Positions 1-12,417 of a DNA stretch of 64,000 bases are shown one piece after another. Numbering within the stretch: the first letter of the stretch is position 1; each line of letters opens with the position of its first letter. Below the pieces are notes generated by a model, which saw only the letters and a program-made list of their open reading frames with translations, ran no database searches and was not told the DNA's origin. Origin of the DNA: Latrodectus hesperus. Taxonomy: Eukaryota; Arthropoda; Arachnida; Araneae; Theridiidae. The DNA lies in the NCBI GenBank assembly GCA_037975125.1, contig CM075853.1:54134958-54198957 (forward strand). Direction: 5' to 3'. Position numbers and translations under genes: made by a program.

Positions 1-1
1 T

Positions 2-985
2 TCATGAGCTGACAAGAGTTTTAAGCTCTTCTTTCGTTATTACATGATGCCAGGAAACAATTATAGCGTCAATTAGTTCCCTTTTATTTGATGGGTGCCT
101 CATTCGGACAAGAGTTTTCAAACGGTGCCACAAATTTTCGATAGGATTGAGGTCAGGACTGTTTCCTGGCCATAACAACAATTTAATGTTTTTTGTACGA
201 AACCACTCTTTCGATGTTTACCACTCTTTCGATGAGACTGTTTCCTGGCCACGTGGCAAGGAGCCGAATCCTGCTGAAAAATAAACGAAGCATTGTTGGG
301 AAAGAGATTTCTGATGGAAGGTAGAAGTTTTGGTTCCAGAATAGTGTCAATGTATTTTCTGGCATTCAGTGTCCCATCGATGACATGAAGGCGACGAATA
401 CCATCTGCTGACATGCATGACCAAATCATAACACTAACTGGGATCTTCACAGTTGCTTGAATGCAGTCAGGATGTAGCTCTTCTCCTATTCTACGTCTTA
501 CATATTTTCGCCCATCACTACCGAATAACGATAGCTTAGTTTCATCACTCCATATAACATGTGACCACTGATCATCTGTACAATTAATGTGTTCCTTCGC
601 CCACTGTATTTTTTTTTTTCGTTGCTAAAAATTAAGATAAGGCTTTTTTCGTGGAATTCTACCTCTCAGTCCAACATCTGTTAATCTTCTCCTGATTGTT
701 CTTGAACTGACAGAAACGCCAGCATCATTCAGATCACTTCTGATGGCCGCTGATGACATTTTTCTATCTTGGAGACATAGTCTTTTTATTCTTCTGTCAT
801 CAATAGATGTGGTGCACCTTTTTCAGCCTTTTCCTTCGTTGTTTTTTATTGAATTTGTTTCCTGATATCGTAAACTAAACTTTCGGACTCCAGATGTAGT
901 CACTGAACCACCCACCTGTCTTGCAATTTCAGCATAGGAAAGACCAATTTCTCGTAAGACAATAATATTACATCTCTTTCTTAAA
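2..985 (-). pseudogene. Tc1/mariner-type transposase, broken copy
   Basis: This is a decayed DNA-transposon transposase read on the minus strand, with its stop codon at 2-4. In order it shows an N-terminal helix-turn-helix-like part (about 985-640), then the DDE catalytic domain. The first Asp lies in WSDETKL (about 535-552), the second in FQQDSAPCH (codon 268-270), and the Glu in NPIENLWH (codon 137-139). In a DD34E enzyme 102 nt should separate the second Asp and Glu codons; here there are 128. The 26 extra bases come with local duplications: a 14-bp repeat at 203-216 and 221-234, and a 16-bp repeat at 157-172 and 236-251. They shift the frame. Another break lies at a poly-T run near 609-620, and a stop lies near 820. 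The window starts inside the element, so the left terminal repeat is not visible. It should be inactive. Confidence 0.88.
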
Positions 986-3900
986 AATTATAAAAATATT
1001 TTTTCTTATATTACAGGAAGTAAAAATAATTAATTAGGTTGCTGGTTTTGAAAAGTCAACGTTAAGAACACTTACAAATTTGACCAAATTGTTTTCTATC
1101 AGATTTTGTCATTTCTATTAGCTTTCATAATATTATTTTTATTTCTAATAACAAATTTTGTTACCAGAATACTCACTCCAAATCTATATTTCACGAAGTG
1201 AATGAAACAAAAACTTCCTCCTCAAAATATAATTTTTTATGAATAATTCGCTGGTATATTTTATGAATTATTACATTTTTAAATTAAAATAATAATAAAA
1301 AAAATACTTAATTGCCTTAAAATTTGCATGGGTTCTAGAATTCTATTTTGCTCTAAAACTTATTTTCTTAAATGCAAATAAAGAAGTTTTTTATATAGTA
1401 AGTTATCAGAGATTGGACCTTAATTTTTCGAAATATTTAAAAACCCTCAATCTTTAAGCGTAATCTCATTTGTGTTATTTCAGATCATTCTTGTCTTTTT
1501 TTTTTTTTTTTTGATTATTGATATAACATATGTTAGATAGAATGATTTTTATACAGTGATATATCGAAGGAAATTGTTGCAAACATATTTTCAGCTAACA
1601 ATAATTGATACAATTTCTACAATTTTTTTTCATGCATTTCAATTTAATCTTTTTATGGATTTTCAATACAATAAAAAATATGCATACTTATTTTGCAATA
1701 CCTTGAAAAGAAATATGAAAATTGATACCAAACTCTGTGTCACATTATGACGCACCAATTTATAGGAGTTATGAAATATCTTCAAAATAAATATTTAAGA
1801 AAGTTGTTAATAAAAATAATTAGCGAAATTAAAACCAATCATGCTCAAAGTTGTTTCAAACACTGATATCAGAATCTCTGTATGGATTACTTTTGTAAGC
1901 AGCCCCATTATTTTCCCCATTAATTCCACAAGGCTTTGCAATTTTTCTCCAGCATCATCTTAAGCTGAAGACGAATGACCTTTGAATGTTATCAACAGAG
2001 CAGAATACAAGACATTGAACTAAAAACTGTGAGATATGTTTCCCTGCTCTCTTTTCTCAGACTGACCGATAGAAAGGAATACATGCCACGTGAATTCTTT
2101 CATCAACTAAAAGAGATCCATGTGTAGATACGATAACAGAAGCAATCCATTAAAGGTCTCTATTGCCGTAGGATGACAGAGTGATGTCCTTCCATATTCT
2201 CGCGGTTAAGTCTTGTTTTCAAGCCGAAACGAGCACTTAATCCCTGAAACAGATTTGGCAGTTGATAACTCTTTGTGGTAAAAAGAAAGCACCATCGATT
2301 TCTGGTCTTTCTCATAAACTGATGACAGTGGTCCTTTATGTTCCTTTATTTTAGATACTGAAATATTCTTACTGTCCAATCTATTAGCAAAACAATTTTT
2401 AAAGCAATGTGTTTACACAAATAACATGTTTTCCACCCCTCTACGTATATTTTACTATCAATAGTTTGATGGAATTTTTTTATTTACACGATTAAGTCAT
2501 GGAATGTTGCTGAATTTTTTAAAAATATCTGTCTCTGATATCCTTATTTTCTTAATTTTATTCACATTTATTTTGTAAAATCTAATGATACGGAAAGAAA
2601 ATTTTTTTAAAGAATAATTGCACTCAGAAACGCATTTTAAAAAGAAAAATAAGATGGTCTTTGATAATATTTCACCCATTTATTAGTTGCAAAATTATGG
2701 GAGATAAATCTTAGTAATTTTTTAGTATAATCTTGCCTCTATTATTCTGCCTCAATTTTAAATACGAGGCGTGTTAGTGGATCCTACATAGATATTTCTT
2801 TTCACATAGTTCCATATACTAAAATCCAGAATAATGCTCAAAATAATTATCTATATAATTTAATGACGAATTTCTTACCACAAGTAGAAATTACAATAAG
2901 AAAATCTGAGTATATTCAAGGTAAACCATTTAATTCTGTAATTTAGACAGCAATTTTGTTTTATAATTAGTAAACATTCGGAAAACTTTTAACAAAAAAA
3001 AAACCCTCTGAAATCCAAGCAATTATTTTTCGATTTATAAAAGTAGACAAAGGATAAAAAATTCCTTTTTATAAACAATCTTCTATATTGCTACTGCATG
3101 AGCAAATTTTTGGTAAAAGATGTTAATAGATTACCTGGAATATATGTTACACGATATAGAAGCGGATAAAGCTATTGTAAGGTTTTCATTGACTACGCCT
3201 AATTGTTTTCCCAGAGTAGTTTTCAAATATACTGGGTCTGTCACAAAACAAGAAATGCGGATAACTTACCAAGGATCCATTTCATTCAGAATGTATCAAC
3301 ACATCCACTCATACCATTGCTTTCAACTAACGCACAAAAATAAATGTTCATCTCCCATTGCTTAACAGTAGCTAAGATTAAACTCTTTGGACTTTCTACT
3401 CTGAAGAATATGATTCCACTACTTGATGGTAGACAGCTCCTTCACATTTCACTTGATTTAATGTAATATAAAAAAAGTATTAATCTTTTGTCGCTAATAT
3501 TCCATTTTATGTAATCATATCGTATTTCTTCTGTTTAATTGCATTGTAATACTTTGTTCGCAGATTACTTTGAATTTAACAACAATAGTCAAAAAAATTC
3601 GAAAATTTGACTACAACAATCCAGTTCTAGCATATTTCAATATTAGTAATGTCCATGATATTAAAATGCAACAACATATTTTCAAATATTTAGAAAGGTA
3701 AATGCACATTACTTTTGTGAAACATTATATTATTGCAATTTTTTTCGGAAAAGGATATTTAAAAATAGTATGCAAGATACAGAGAAAAGTTTTCTGGCTT
3801 TTAACATCTCACTTAAGAAATGTAATTATTAGTTGTTTGGGCAACAAAATCTTAAAGCTGATAAAGCAAGGAAACATTCTTATAAAGTGATTTAATTAAA

Positions 3901-4194
3901 GAAAATATTAAACACTATAAGAAAAATGGAATCTATCACTCCGAGCACAATCTGGAATTGAAACTCTTTCCTTTTTTCTTTCTTTTGAATTGTCTACAAT
4001 ATCCCCTTTTCACCAACAAACTGCTTTTTAGAACAAATTACAAGGTTCTGGTTTTCATACGCTGTAGTTCCTGATCTCATAATCATTTCTTGTTATAGAC
4101 AATTATTTTGCAGCTCTGTTATCTATATCTTATAACGATAAATGAATCCTTGGTTTACGCATCCTTATGAGGCTAGTCGATAGTTATCACCTAT
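986..4194. other. AT-rich DNA without recognisable genes
   Basis: I recognise no coding frame here. The longest open frame (3120-3365, 81 codons) has no familiar motif and looks like chance. A T-run lies near 1496-1512. The patch at about 1960-2320 is less AT-rich and holds a TGACCTTTGA nuclear-receptor-like half site near 1976. It could be conserved non-coding DNA, but composition is the only evidence. Confidence 0.5.
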
Positions 4195-4332
4195 CACCCA
4201 TATCGATATTTATCACCCAAATGCATATATATTATCGATATCTATTACTCAAAAAAAGCATATATATTATCCATGTCTATCACCCAAAAATGCATATATA
4301 TATTGAAATCTATCACTCAAATGCATATATCC
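4195..4332. repeat. Short degenerate tandem repeat, about 40-bp unit
   Basis: About four imperfect copies of a unit built from TATCACCCAAATGCATATAT followed by an AT spacer such as TTATCGATATC. The copies have diverged by substitutions and small indels, so this is an old minisatellite. A partial related unit (TATCACTCAAATGCA) recurs near 4711. Confidence 0.75.
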
Positions 4333-5989
4333 CTTGCAAGGGTTGAAGCTCCACATCAGTTACAACGTAAACGACAAGTATCTGACCTTAAGGTGGTTCA
4401 AAGACAATTTTTGCCGTGACAAATTATCAACTACACATAAAGCTAACATTTGCTGAAGTTTAAAATCACCATGTGACACTTTCTTCAAATTTCTGATTCC
4501 GGATTGCTTATTAGACATGAATTCGATTGCAGTTATCGAATTATTACCATAAATCAAAATTCAGATCATCTTCTTTTATAAAATGTTACATTTTTCAAGT
4601 AATTAAGAATATTGATACGACTCATTAATTTTCAAAAAACGTGCTTAAGAAAATTTTTCAAAAAATGTTGTTTTTACCAACATTTAAAAAAATAAGTTGA
4701 AAATTTACTTATATCACTCAAATGCACAATTGATGTGTTAGGTGGTTTACAAAAATTACAAAAAAAAAAAAAAAAAAAAAACATCATTAATAAATAATGG
4801 TTTTTTTTATTAATGAATTATTTGAAACCAAATGAATGAATGGTGAAACTAAAAAGACATTTTATCATGATTAAATTCAAAACGATAAAAATAAATACAC
4901 CGAAAGTTTGTGTAAAACACTTAATTATGCAATTTTATTTCCGATATATCTAATGACAAGAAATGAAATATAAGATAAAAATTCAATTATTTATTTAGAT
5001 CTGTTACATATACTGGCGGTAATCATCCGATTTGTTAACATTCTGAAGTTGTAAACGAACGTTCCCGTCAACAATATGAATCAATTTATATTCAAACGAA
5101 GCAGCCACAACCTATCAGTGAAATTGTCCGTTAACTATGGGTACATTCACAATCCTGAAGACAGTTTCAAAATTCCAATGAAACAAAGGATTATCTTAAA
5201 TGTCATATTATATCAAAGATGATTGATTAAAATAGAAAATTTTTCCTGAGTTTATATAAATGAAATTTACTAACATATTTAAATCCATAAATGCATTTTA
5301 ATAATACAATTTTAATATAAATTTGAATCTTTAGTTATAAAGTTTATGAATTAAATTACGCTGTGTCAGCAGTTGTATTCAATTCAATTTCAAACAAGTG
5401 ATAATTTCTTTACAATTGCAGAAAATAATTTTAAATTTATGAATAAAATTCTTTGGATTGATCTTTCTGAATGAGGAAATATTCAATATATTTTTAAGAG
5501 TAATTATAAAGCATCAAATGAATAAAAGAAAAGAAATGCTGATACTGTGGGAACTAAAGCTTACTACTTACAAACTTCCAATTTGCGCATTGTTCTCATA
5601 AACAACGTTTCAAAACATTAATGACATTTTGAATAGCCGGAAGTAATCTAAAAATACTTTGCTTTAGAATGAAATCAATGCTTTTCACGACTGATATGGG
5701 CATATATTATAAGCATTATTTTATAATAAAATTATTATTCACAGACATAATTTCACACCAAATAATTTACATTCCTTATGCTTCTTAGTTTAGACATAGA
5801 ATATCATTAACGTATAACTATCAATACTATAAAAAATTAGATGGTAATTAATTTTATACTGACGAAATGGATAACAAAAATAAAATGCTCTTTAGAATTT
5901 TTTTAATTATATATATATATAAACATATAAATGTGTAATCTTTCATCCCTTCAGAAAGTCGATAAACTGTGTACCAAGCATGCTTAGAA
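4333..5989. other. AT-rich DNA without recognisable genes
   Basis: No credible coding frame is seen. A run of 22 A at 4760-4781 could be the tail of an old retroposed sequence, but no element body is recognisable in front of it. The rest is AT-rich unique-looking sequence. Confidence 0.5.
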
Positions 5990-6122
5990 ACCAAACACTG
6001 GGGGTTTAGCGTTAGACTGAGCACCTAATCGGGACATATGCTTCAAACCCCTGGGTCCTTTAGTCATGAAAATAGAGATGGGCACTGTAGGTCTTGGCTC
6101 ACATGGGCTGTCATGCCACAGA
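5990..6122 (+). repeat. Diverged tRNA-derived SINE fragment
   Basis: A GC-richer segment holds a B-box-like motif (GCTTCAAACCCC, about 6048-6059) with an A-box-like TTTAGCGTTAGACTGAGC about 50 bp upstream. That is the layout of an internal Pol III promoter in a tRNA-derived SINE head. It is followed by non-tRNA sequence and then the short tandem repeat at 6127-6228, which could be an expanded tail. No target-site duplication was found, and the tRNA of origin cannot be told. Confidence 0.45.
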
Positions 6123-6126
6123 ACCT

Positions 6127-6228
6127 CATAACTATAAAAATTTTTTTGTTAATTTCAATGTTACATAACTATAAAATTTTTTTGTTAATTTCAGTGTTGC
6201 ATAGCTATAAAATTCTTTTATTAATAAT
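6127..6228. repeat. Three tandem copies of a 36-37-bp unit
   Basis: Three consecutive units start at 6127, 6164 and 6200. Each opens CATAACTATAAAA or CATAGCTATAAAA and continues with a T-run and GTTAATTTCA. The third is shorter and more diverged. They lie directly downstream of the SINE-like segment. Confidence 0.85.
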
Positions 6229-6310
6229 ATATTTGTCACAAATAAGTTTCTATAAAACATAGGTAAATTTTTATATATCACGCGTTTTTTGTTTTTTCTA
6301 AAATAATTCA

Positions 6311-6717
6311 TACTGACGCGTGATTTTCACAGACAGAAGCAGAACATTAAATCAAACTAGACATAAAAATTACAAAACTGCAAAAAATGATGTTAAATAA
6401 CACAATAATCCAAATAATTCTTTTTAAAGTGTAAATCTATGTAAGTTCCTAATTCTATGCATTACATTTCTCTTTATATCAAAGAACTGATTCTGTACTC
6501 ATATGTAATTTTCTCTGGAAAAAAAAACGACACTTTTAACCAGACTTGAGCCATAAATTATAAAACTATATTGTTAAATATTATATTAATCTGAATAAAT
6601 TTTTTAAATAAGAAAATAGATTTCCTAAATCTATGCATTTTGTTTTTATTCTCTAAAAGAGAAATCGTACTGATGCGTGATTTTCACTGACACAAACATA
6701 GCATCAAATCAAACTAG
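6311..6717. repeat. Pair of dispersed direct repeats (50 bp each)
   Basis: The segments 6311-6360 and 6668-6717 match at 43 of 50 positions in the same orientation, 357 bp apart. The motif CTATGCATT recurs nearby (6456, 6632, 7318), suggesting that a unit of roughly 350 bp was duplicated long ago and has decayed. No coding sequence is involved. Confidence 0.7.
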
Positions 6718-7353
6718 TCCTCTAAGTCAATATTATATCACGGTTTCCGAGAGAATGCGATTGTAGAAGTGTTTGTAAACATTTCTCGCAAAGAAGTTCC
6801 AACAGATATGTTGAAATCAGGAATGTTTTAACATCTGGTAGTTCCAGTGATTCGCGGACATAAACAAGAACACACAAGCGCAAAATAAAAAGCTGTACGA
6901 GAGTTGTTGAAAACATATTCCACATCCAGGCCGCTTACATATTTATCTGAAATATCTTGAGGTTGATGTTGAGTGAAAATCAAGACTAGATTGAACATGT
7001 TCGCCTCGGTGTTTCTGGATTCTGCGGATTCACACTTTCTTCAGTTCAGCGGATGTTTTCTGTATTCATTATGATACAACATCCAGAAGAACATAAAAGT
7101 TTCATTCTTTATTTTTTCCTAGTTTCTTTGTACAGTGTATCAGTTTTAAAGGCTTAAAGAGAAACATATGTTACAGTTCTGTTAAACTCTGACGGTTTTC
7201 ATATACTTTGACAAATGTTTTTACTTGAAAAGGAAAATAAAGGGGTCATTAGATAAAATAACTACAACAATGTAGTACATGTGCATAATTGTGATTATTC
7301 TAAATATAAAATGTCTCTATGCATTTTGTCTCCAATAATATTTCTTAGAGAGA

Positions 7354-7428
<75 letters not shown>

Positions 7429-9798
7429 AAAGCAAATAAGCTCTTACAGGAGATGTTAATTATGCCATTGATAATTATGTTTATATTTTGTTAATAATTA
7501 TCAATGTCATTTTATTCTTAATAGATGCTTTTTGTAAAATAATATTTCCCCGGATATTATTCTTTTCTTTTTAATTTTCTTTACGGCTTTCTTTTTTCAG
7601 TTAAAGGATAAATATGTTTGGAGAATTGTTTAGTTTTTATTTAATAAGAACGATTTTTGTCAACAATTTTTAATTAAAAAAAACTGATTATAGGAAGTAA
7701 AAATAAACTTCTTACTTTTCAAGGAAAAAATTATCTATTGGCTGCATTTCTAATTCTATGCTTTTTTTATATCAAAGTTACCTTACTGCATTAAAAATGT
7801 ATCAATAATAAAATCTGTCATTTCTACAGATTATAATGAGAATTCAATTTTAAAATATAATTTTTTTTATGTTACATTTTATAATTTAAGTTTGATAAAC
7901 ATTTTCTCTTTATGAAGGTCGAGGAAAATTGTATATAAAAAAAGAAAAAAGGAAAAAAAGATAAAATTTGGACTGAATTTATTTTAAGTGTTTATTTTTT
8001 CCAATACAAAAAAAGCTGATCACCTTCAAAGAGACTAAATTATAACTAAAACTTGAGAAATCAGTGCATAATTGGGTGCAACAATTCCCATACTAATTTA
8101 AAAATTAATTTATCACTTTTTAATCTCAAACACGAGCTCATTCCTAAACAAAGCACTTTCTCATTTTGTTTCATCAACTGCTATGCTTTGCTGACAACTG
8201 GTTCCATTAACATTGAAGACGTCAAAAAAGACCAGCCACTCGACCGCTAATATCCAACTAGGTGATTATGCAAAGGGACAATATGGGAGAAAAGAGAGGG
8301 ATGGAGGAATTAAATGTGAAGGTTAGATATACTGGAGGCGATAGCCAAAGAAACCTTGCAGCTGGATTATGGAAGAGTAAGATGGAATATGTAAAACATA
8401 CTTAATTTTTTTTTCATAATCAGGTATTAAAATTAAATAACCCACTTAAGACAGTTTTTTCCTTATTAGTCACCTCAAGGTTTCTTTTAAGATTAGTTAT
8501 ATTAAGATAATCGTATTATAAAATAAAGTCTTGAGTGTTATTATGCTATCAGAAAATTAAACTTAAAAAAAATTACTTAGTTACACTAATCTTAGGTTTA
8601 TAAACATTAATGCGTGACAATAACAAAACGTGTTATTCTGGCGTGATTTTGAACTTGATTTAGGATAAGCTACAGGGTGAAAAATGTTATTTTTTTATAT
8701 TTATTTTAAGTATGTACACAAGTTAAAATACCTATAATATATTGTATGTGGTTTCTAAAAACAATTTTCATGATATTAAGAAAATTATAGAAAAGGGTTT
8801 TAACTGGATATAAAATGAATTAGATAAATCAGACATTATCATAATTTTAGGAAATATATTTATTTGTAAAAATAATGTATTCTTTATTTTTGACAAAAAA
8901 AAAGAAAGAAATCAGCATGTTTTTCATAAAAAATAATTAGTATTTCTCACTGCGGCTGGCTTTCATGAAAATTGATGAAGTTTTTTAATTATTAAAAAAA
9001 TTGAATAAAACTTCTCTCATTTAGGGAGTTGATTCCTTAATTTATCCTAAAAGTTATTCCTGATTTTGTTAAAAAAATATAGTGAAATGTATACTTTGAT
9101 AATGACTTGTTGAATCACTTACAACAGATCCCATACTTATATAGCGCCATAATTTATTCAGCTAGGAATCTTTATCAAACTCATCAATACTGATAAATGA
9201 AAGTAATGTTCAACTTTTTTCTTAAGATAGGAAAACGGTATATTTCACGAAAAAAATTCACAAGTGTAATCATTCATTAGGATGCGCAGAACTTAATTAT
9301 GAAAAACTATTCCAGTTCTGTCGTCATGAGCAGGAATAAATCCAGGAATGAGCTTCGTCTCAAGAAAGACACACAAAGTTGTTCATGAATTACACAAGAT
9401 CCCTTTCCCCAAATTTTCTCTTATAACTCAAAAACTACAGCATGAGACCAAAATCCTGATCCAAATTAAATATCAGCAAGCGCATTATTTCAAATTGAAT
9501 ACCGAATGGATATACAGGATCAATGGCAAAAACAAATAATAATAAAACAACAGATAAATAAATATCATTCTCGTCTGAATTTTAAATATAGGATACTTTT
9601 CTAAACTTTATACTAGATTTTTTAATGATCTCACCTGTTCATATAAGTAATCGATTTCCAATTCAAACACGTATCAGTAACTGTTCCCTTTATTCGGTTA
9701 ACAGTAACGAGTTTATTTAATTTCAACAATTTTCCTTAGCGCATGAAGGATCGAGACTTATACTTTAGAATGATTTCCATATCACAATAAGTACTCTT
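6718..9798. other. AT-rich DNA without recognisable genes
   Basis: Apart from the (AT)n array at 7357-7424, nothing recognisable is present. Open frames here are 60-70 codons and match no family I know. The patch at about 8190-8390 is slightly less AT-rich. Confidence 0.5.
7357..7424. repeat. (AT)n microsatellite
   Basis: An uninterrupted AT dinucleotide array of about 34 units. Confidence 0.98.
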
Positions 9799-9866
9799 AC
9801 GCGTGATAGGTATCGAACCTACGAACTACTGAGTTGGAGTGTTAACTAATCGGCTGTCAGCTCGGC
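9799..9866 (-). repeat. tRNA-derived SINE head, diverged
   Basis: Read on the minus strand this holds an A-box-like GCCGATTAGTTAACACT (about 9838-9854) and a good B box AGGTTCGATACCT (9808-9820). The B-box region can form a T arm (GTAGG, 7-nt loop, CCTAT). The anticodon arm is not convincing, so it is a SINE head or tRNA pseudogene rather than a working tRNA. Its body would continue towards lower coordinates but is too diverged to delimit. Confidence 0.6.
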
Positions 9867-11273
9867 TTTAACTGCGTAAAATTGCTTGCCATTAATATAA
9901 ACATTACATTCCAAAATATTCAAAATATTCTCTGTGAATTGTTTGAAAAAAGTTTTAAGACAGATTTTAAATAACTTTTTAGAATTTTTTTCGGTATGAT
10001 TCTCAGTTAAAGTTGGTTGAAACATATGCCAAATTAGCAATGGCTAATGAGTTGAAACCATTGGCTGAACCTACACTGCGGATTACTTTAAAACATATTA
10101 TGATCTTTTCATAAATCACATAAAAGTATTATCTGCCCCTCTAAGTGGATTGTTTTTTCTAAAAATATAATGACTCATTTTCATAACTGTAACCAAAATT
10201 TTAAAAGTCTGAGTTTATTCTTGTTATTACAGAAATAATGTCAAACAATATTTAAGTTTATGATCGCAATTTAATAAGTAAATGACGGCAGACAACAACT
10301 GAAAACGAAGAAAAAGTAAAAGGAAACAATATTTTGTCCTAACCTCCAAACTGCATTAGTAGAAATTTAGCCTAAAATGTAAACAAAAGATTAATTGTGA
10401 AGAATATATTTCTTTAACACATTACACAAAATCAGACAGTGATTACAGTTTTGTTCTTTACTTATATTCTTATAACTTGTGATAAAAAACGCGTGTCTCA
10501 ATCCTAAAGAAATAAGTTAGGAGCCAAATTATTATATGTATATAAAATTATCCTTTTTTTGTTAAGATGTTTGCTTCAATTAAATTTGTTTCAGATTTTA
10601 ACATTATTTTTAAGTGTTTTGAGCTGAAAAAAGAACATCTTTCATGTTTAAAATATTTAAATTCAACAATTTTAGTAGTGTTTAAAAAAAATTTTAAAAG
10701 CCCAAGTCAGACAATAAATTAGAAAAAATCAAAATAATCGTTAATAATTACCTTAAATAAGAAAATTTCATATCAAATATCAAGGTTTTCAATTCAAATG
10801 CAATTTTTATAATTATTATCAAGCTATTTTAAGCCGATTGTACTGATTTGTATTAAAATTCAATAAAATCACTTTGTCCCGTCAATCAATTTTAATAAAA
10901 TATCAGATAAGAAGATGCCATTAATAATAATTTAATTTCTTCATAACAAAAATAGAAAAAATACGGAATAAAATAGAACTTCTTTATTTCTTATTTTATC
11001 GAAATTCAAATTGTTCAATTGAAATGGAAAGATGAAATGCATGAAACGTTTTGGACTATATACTGTATGTAAGGAAATTTGAAAAGAGATTACTATTGAA
11101 TACGTCTAAACAAAAACTCTAATTAAATTCAAATTTACTGAAAAGTTACAAATTTAATTCATAATTAAACGTAAATATAATTAAAATCATTTTAATTTTT
11201 AGATTTTTTTAAAAATTTTATTCAAGTGAAAAAATGCTACCATTTTATCCTTAGTTTAAATACGACGGAGCAT
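9867..11273. other. AT-rich DNA without recognisable genes
   Basis: I see nothing recognisable between the SINE-like head and the LINE insertion. All open frames are short. Confidence 0.5.
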
Positions 11274-11285
11274 AAAAATGATTGT
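11274..11285. repeat. Target-site duplication, left copy of the LINE
   Basis: The 12-bp sequence AAAAATGATTGT directly precedes the first LINE base and recurs at 12977-12988 after the A-tail. The A-rich first part overlaps the tail, so 8 bp (ATGATTGT) are independent of it. Confidence 0.85.
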
Positions 11286-12417
11286 GAGCATCATAATCCC
11301 TCAGCAATTTGGTTTTCGGAGGAAACTATCCACATCCCACCAATTGCTCCGGGCAGTGGAGAAGATAGCAAAAGGTATTGCTAACAAAAAATCTACTGGA
11401 GGAATTTTTCTGGACATAGAAAAAGCTTTTGACCGTGTTTGGCATCAAGGCTTACTATTCAAATTAATTACTTACAACTTCCCTCCCATTCAGATCAAAC
11501 TCATAAGAAACTACCTAACTAATAGAAAATTTACCGTAAGGTTTGATAATGTTTACTCCCAGGAAAAGCCCATATTAGCAGGCGTCCCACAGGGATCACT
11601 GCTGGGCCCATTCCTATTTAATGCCTTCATCAATGATATTCCGCAGAGCCCTAATACTATGCTCTGCCTGTTTGCGGATGACACTGCCATATTAACCACA
11701 AATAGCAATCACAAAACACTACACCAACACTTATCAGAACACCTGAAGGTAATAGAAGAATGGCTTGGTAAATGGAAAATAAAGGTAAATCCGACCAAGT
11801 CCCAGGCAGTTCTTTTCACAAGAAAAATGTTACCGTGTGAAAAGGTCAAATTAGCGGGAAGAGAAATTCCCTGGGCTAGTAGGGTTGATTACCTTGGACT
11901 CACTATTGACAGGAGACTAACGTGGAAAGCCCATATTACTAAAATCAAAAATAAATTCATAGCAGCTAAAACTACCCTTTATCCACTGCTAGCCCCCAAG
12001 TCAAAACTCTCGCTAACAAATAAACTCCTAATATATAAAGCCTACCTCAGACCGATAATAACCTATGCTGCTCCAATCTGGGGAGGAGCAGCTGATTCAA
12101 ATATCAAAGTCTTAGAAGCTCAGCAAAGCAAAATACTTAGACTTATTACTAACTCAGAGTTTTACTTTAGAAACCACCAAATAAGAGAGAACTTGGGAAT
12201 TCTGCCTCTAGCCCGCTACCTTAAATTTCTTGCATTTAATTTCTACCATAAATTATACACAATCAACAATAGTGAGATTCAGGGTATTGAACTTTACAGT
12301 CCTTATGACCTAACGCATTTCCATAGGCCCAGAGCAGTGTTGAGAGTAAAACCTCTCACCAATATCTCCATTTATTCAAATAATTCCAAACGGAAAAGAA
12401 AGAAGAATAATAATTAA
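11278..12417 (+). CDS. Jockey-type LINE reverse transcriptase, 5'-truncated
   Basis: This 379-codon open frame encodes most of a non-LTR retrotransposon reverse transcriptase, the enzyme that copies element RNA into DNA at a nicked target. Visible blocks in order are QFGFRR near the start, FLDIEKAFDRV (catalytic Asp 46), GVPQGSLLGP (102-111), the active-site FADD (132-135), and the long C-terminal region with YAAPIWGG typical of jockey. The endonuclease domain and the first reverse-transcriptase blocks are absent. The frame has no internal stop or frameshift. Its ATG (11278-11280) lies in the target-site duplication, so it is flanking DNA and not the native start; true element coding begins at 11286. 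The Lys/Arg/Asn-rich C terminus appears complete. A truncated copy like this should be unable to move on its own. Confidence 0.93.
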   Translation: MIVSIIIPQQFGFRRKLSTSHQLLRAVEKIAKGIANKKSTGGIFLDIEKAFDRVWHQGLLFKLITYNFPPIQIKLIRNYLTNRKFTVRFDNVYSQEKPILAGVPQGSLLGPFLFNAFINDIPQSPNTMLCLFADDTAILTTNSNHKTLHQHLSEHLKVIEEWLGKWKIKVNPTKSQAVLFTRKMLPCEKVKLAGREIPWASRVDYLGLTIDRRLTWKAHITKIKNKFIAAKTTLYPLLAPKSKLSLTNKLLIYKAYLRPIITYAAPIWGGAADSNIKVLEAQQSKILRLITNSEFYFRNHQIRENLGILPLARYLKFLAFNFYHKLYTINNSEIQGIELYSPYDLTHFHRPRAVLRVKPLTNISIYSNNSKRKRKKNNN

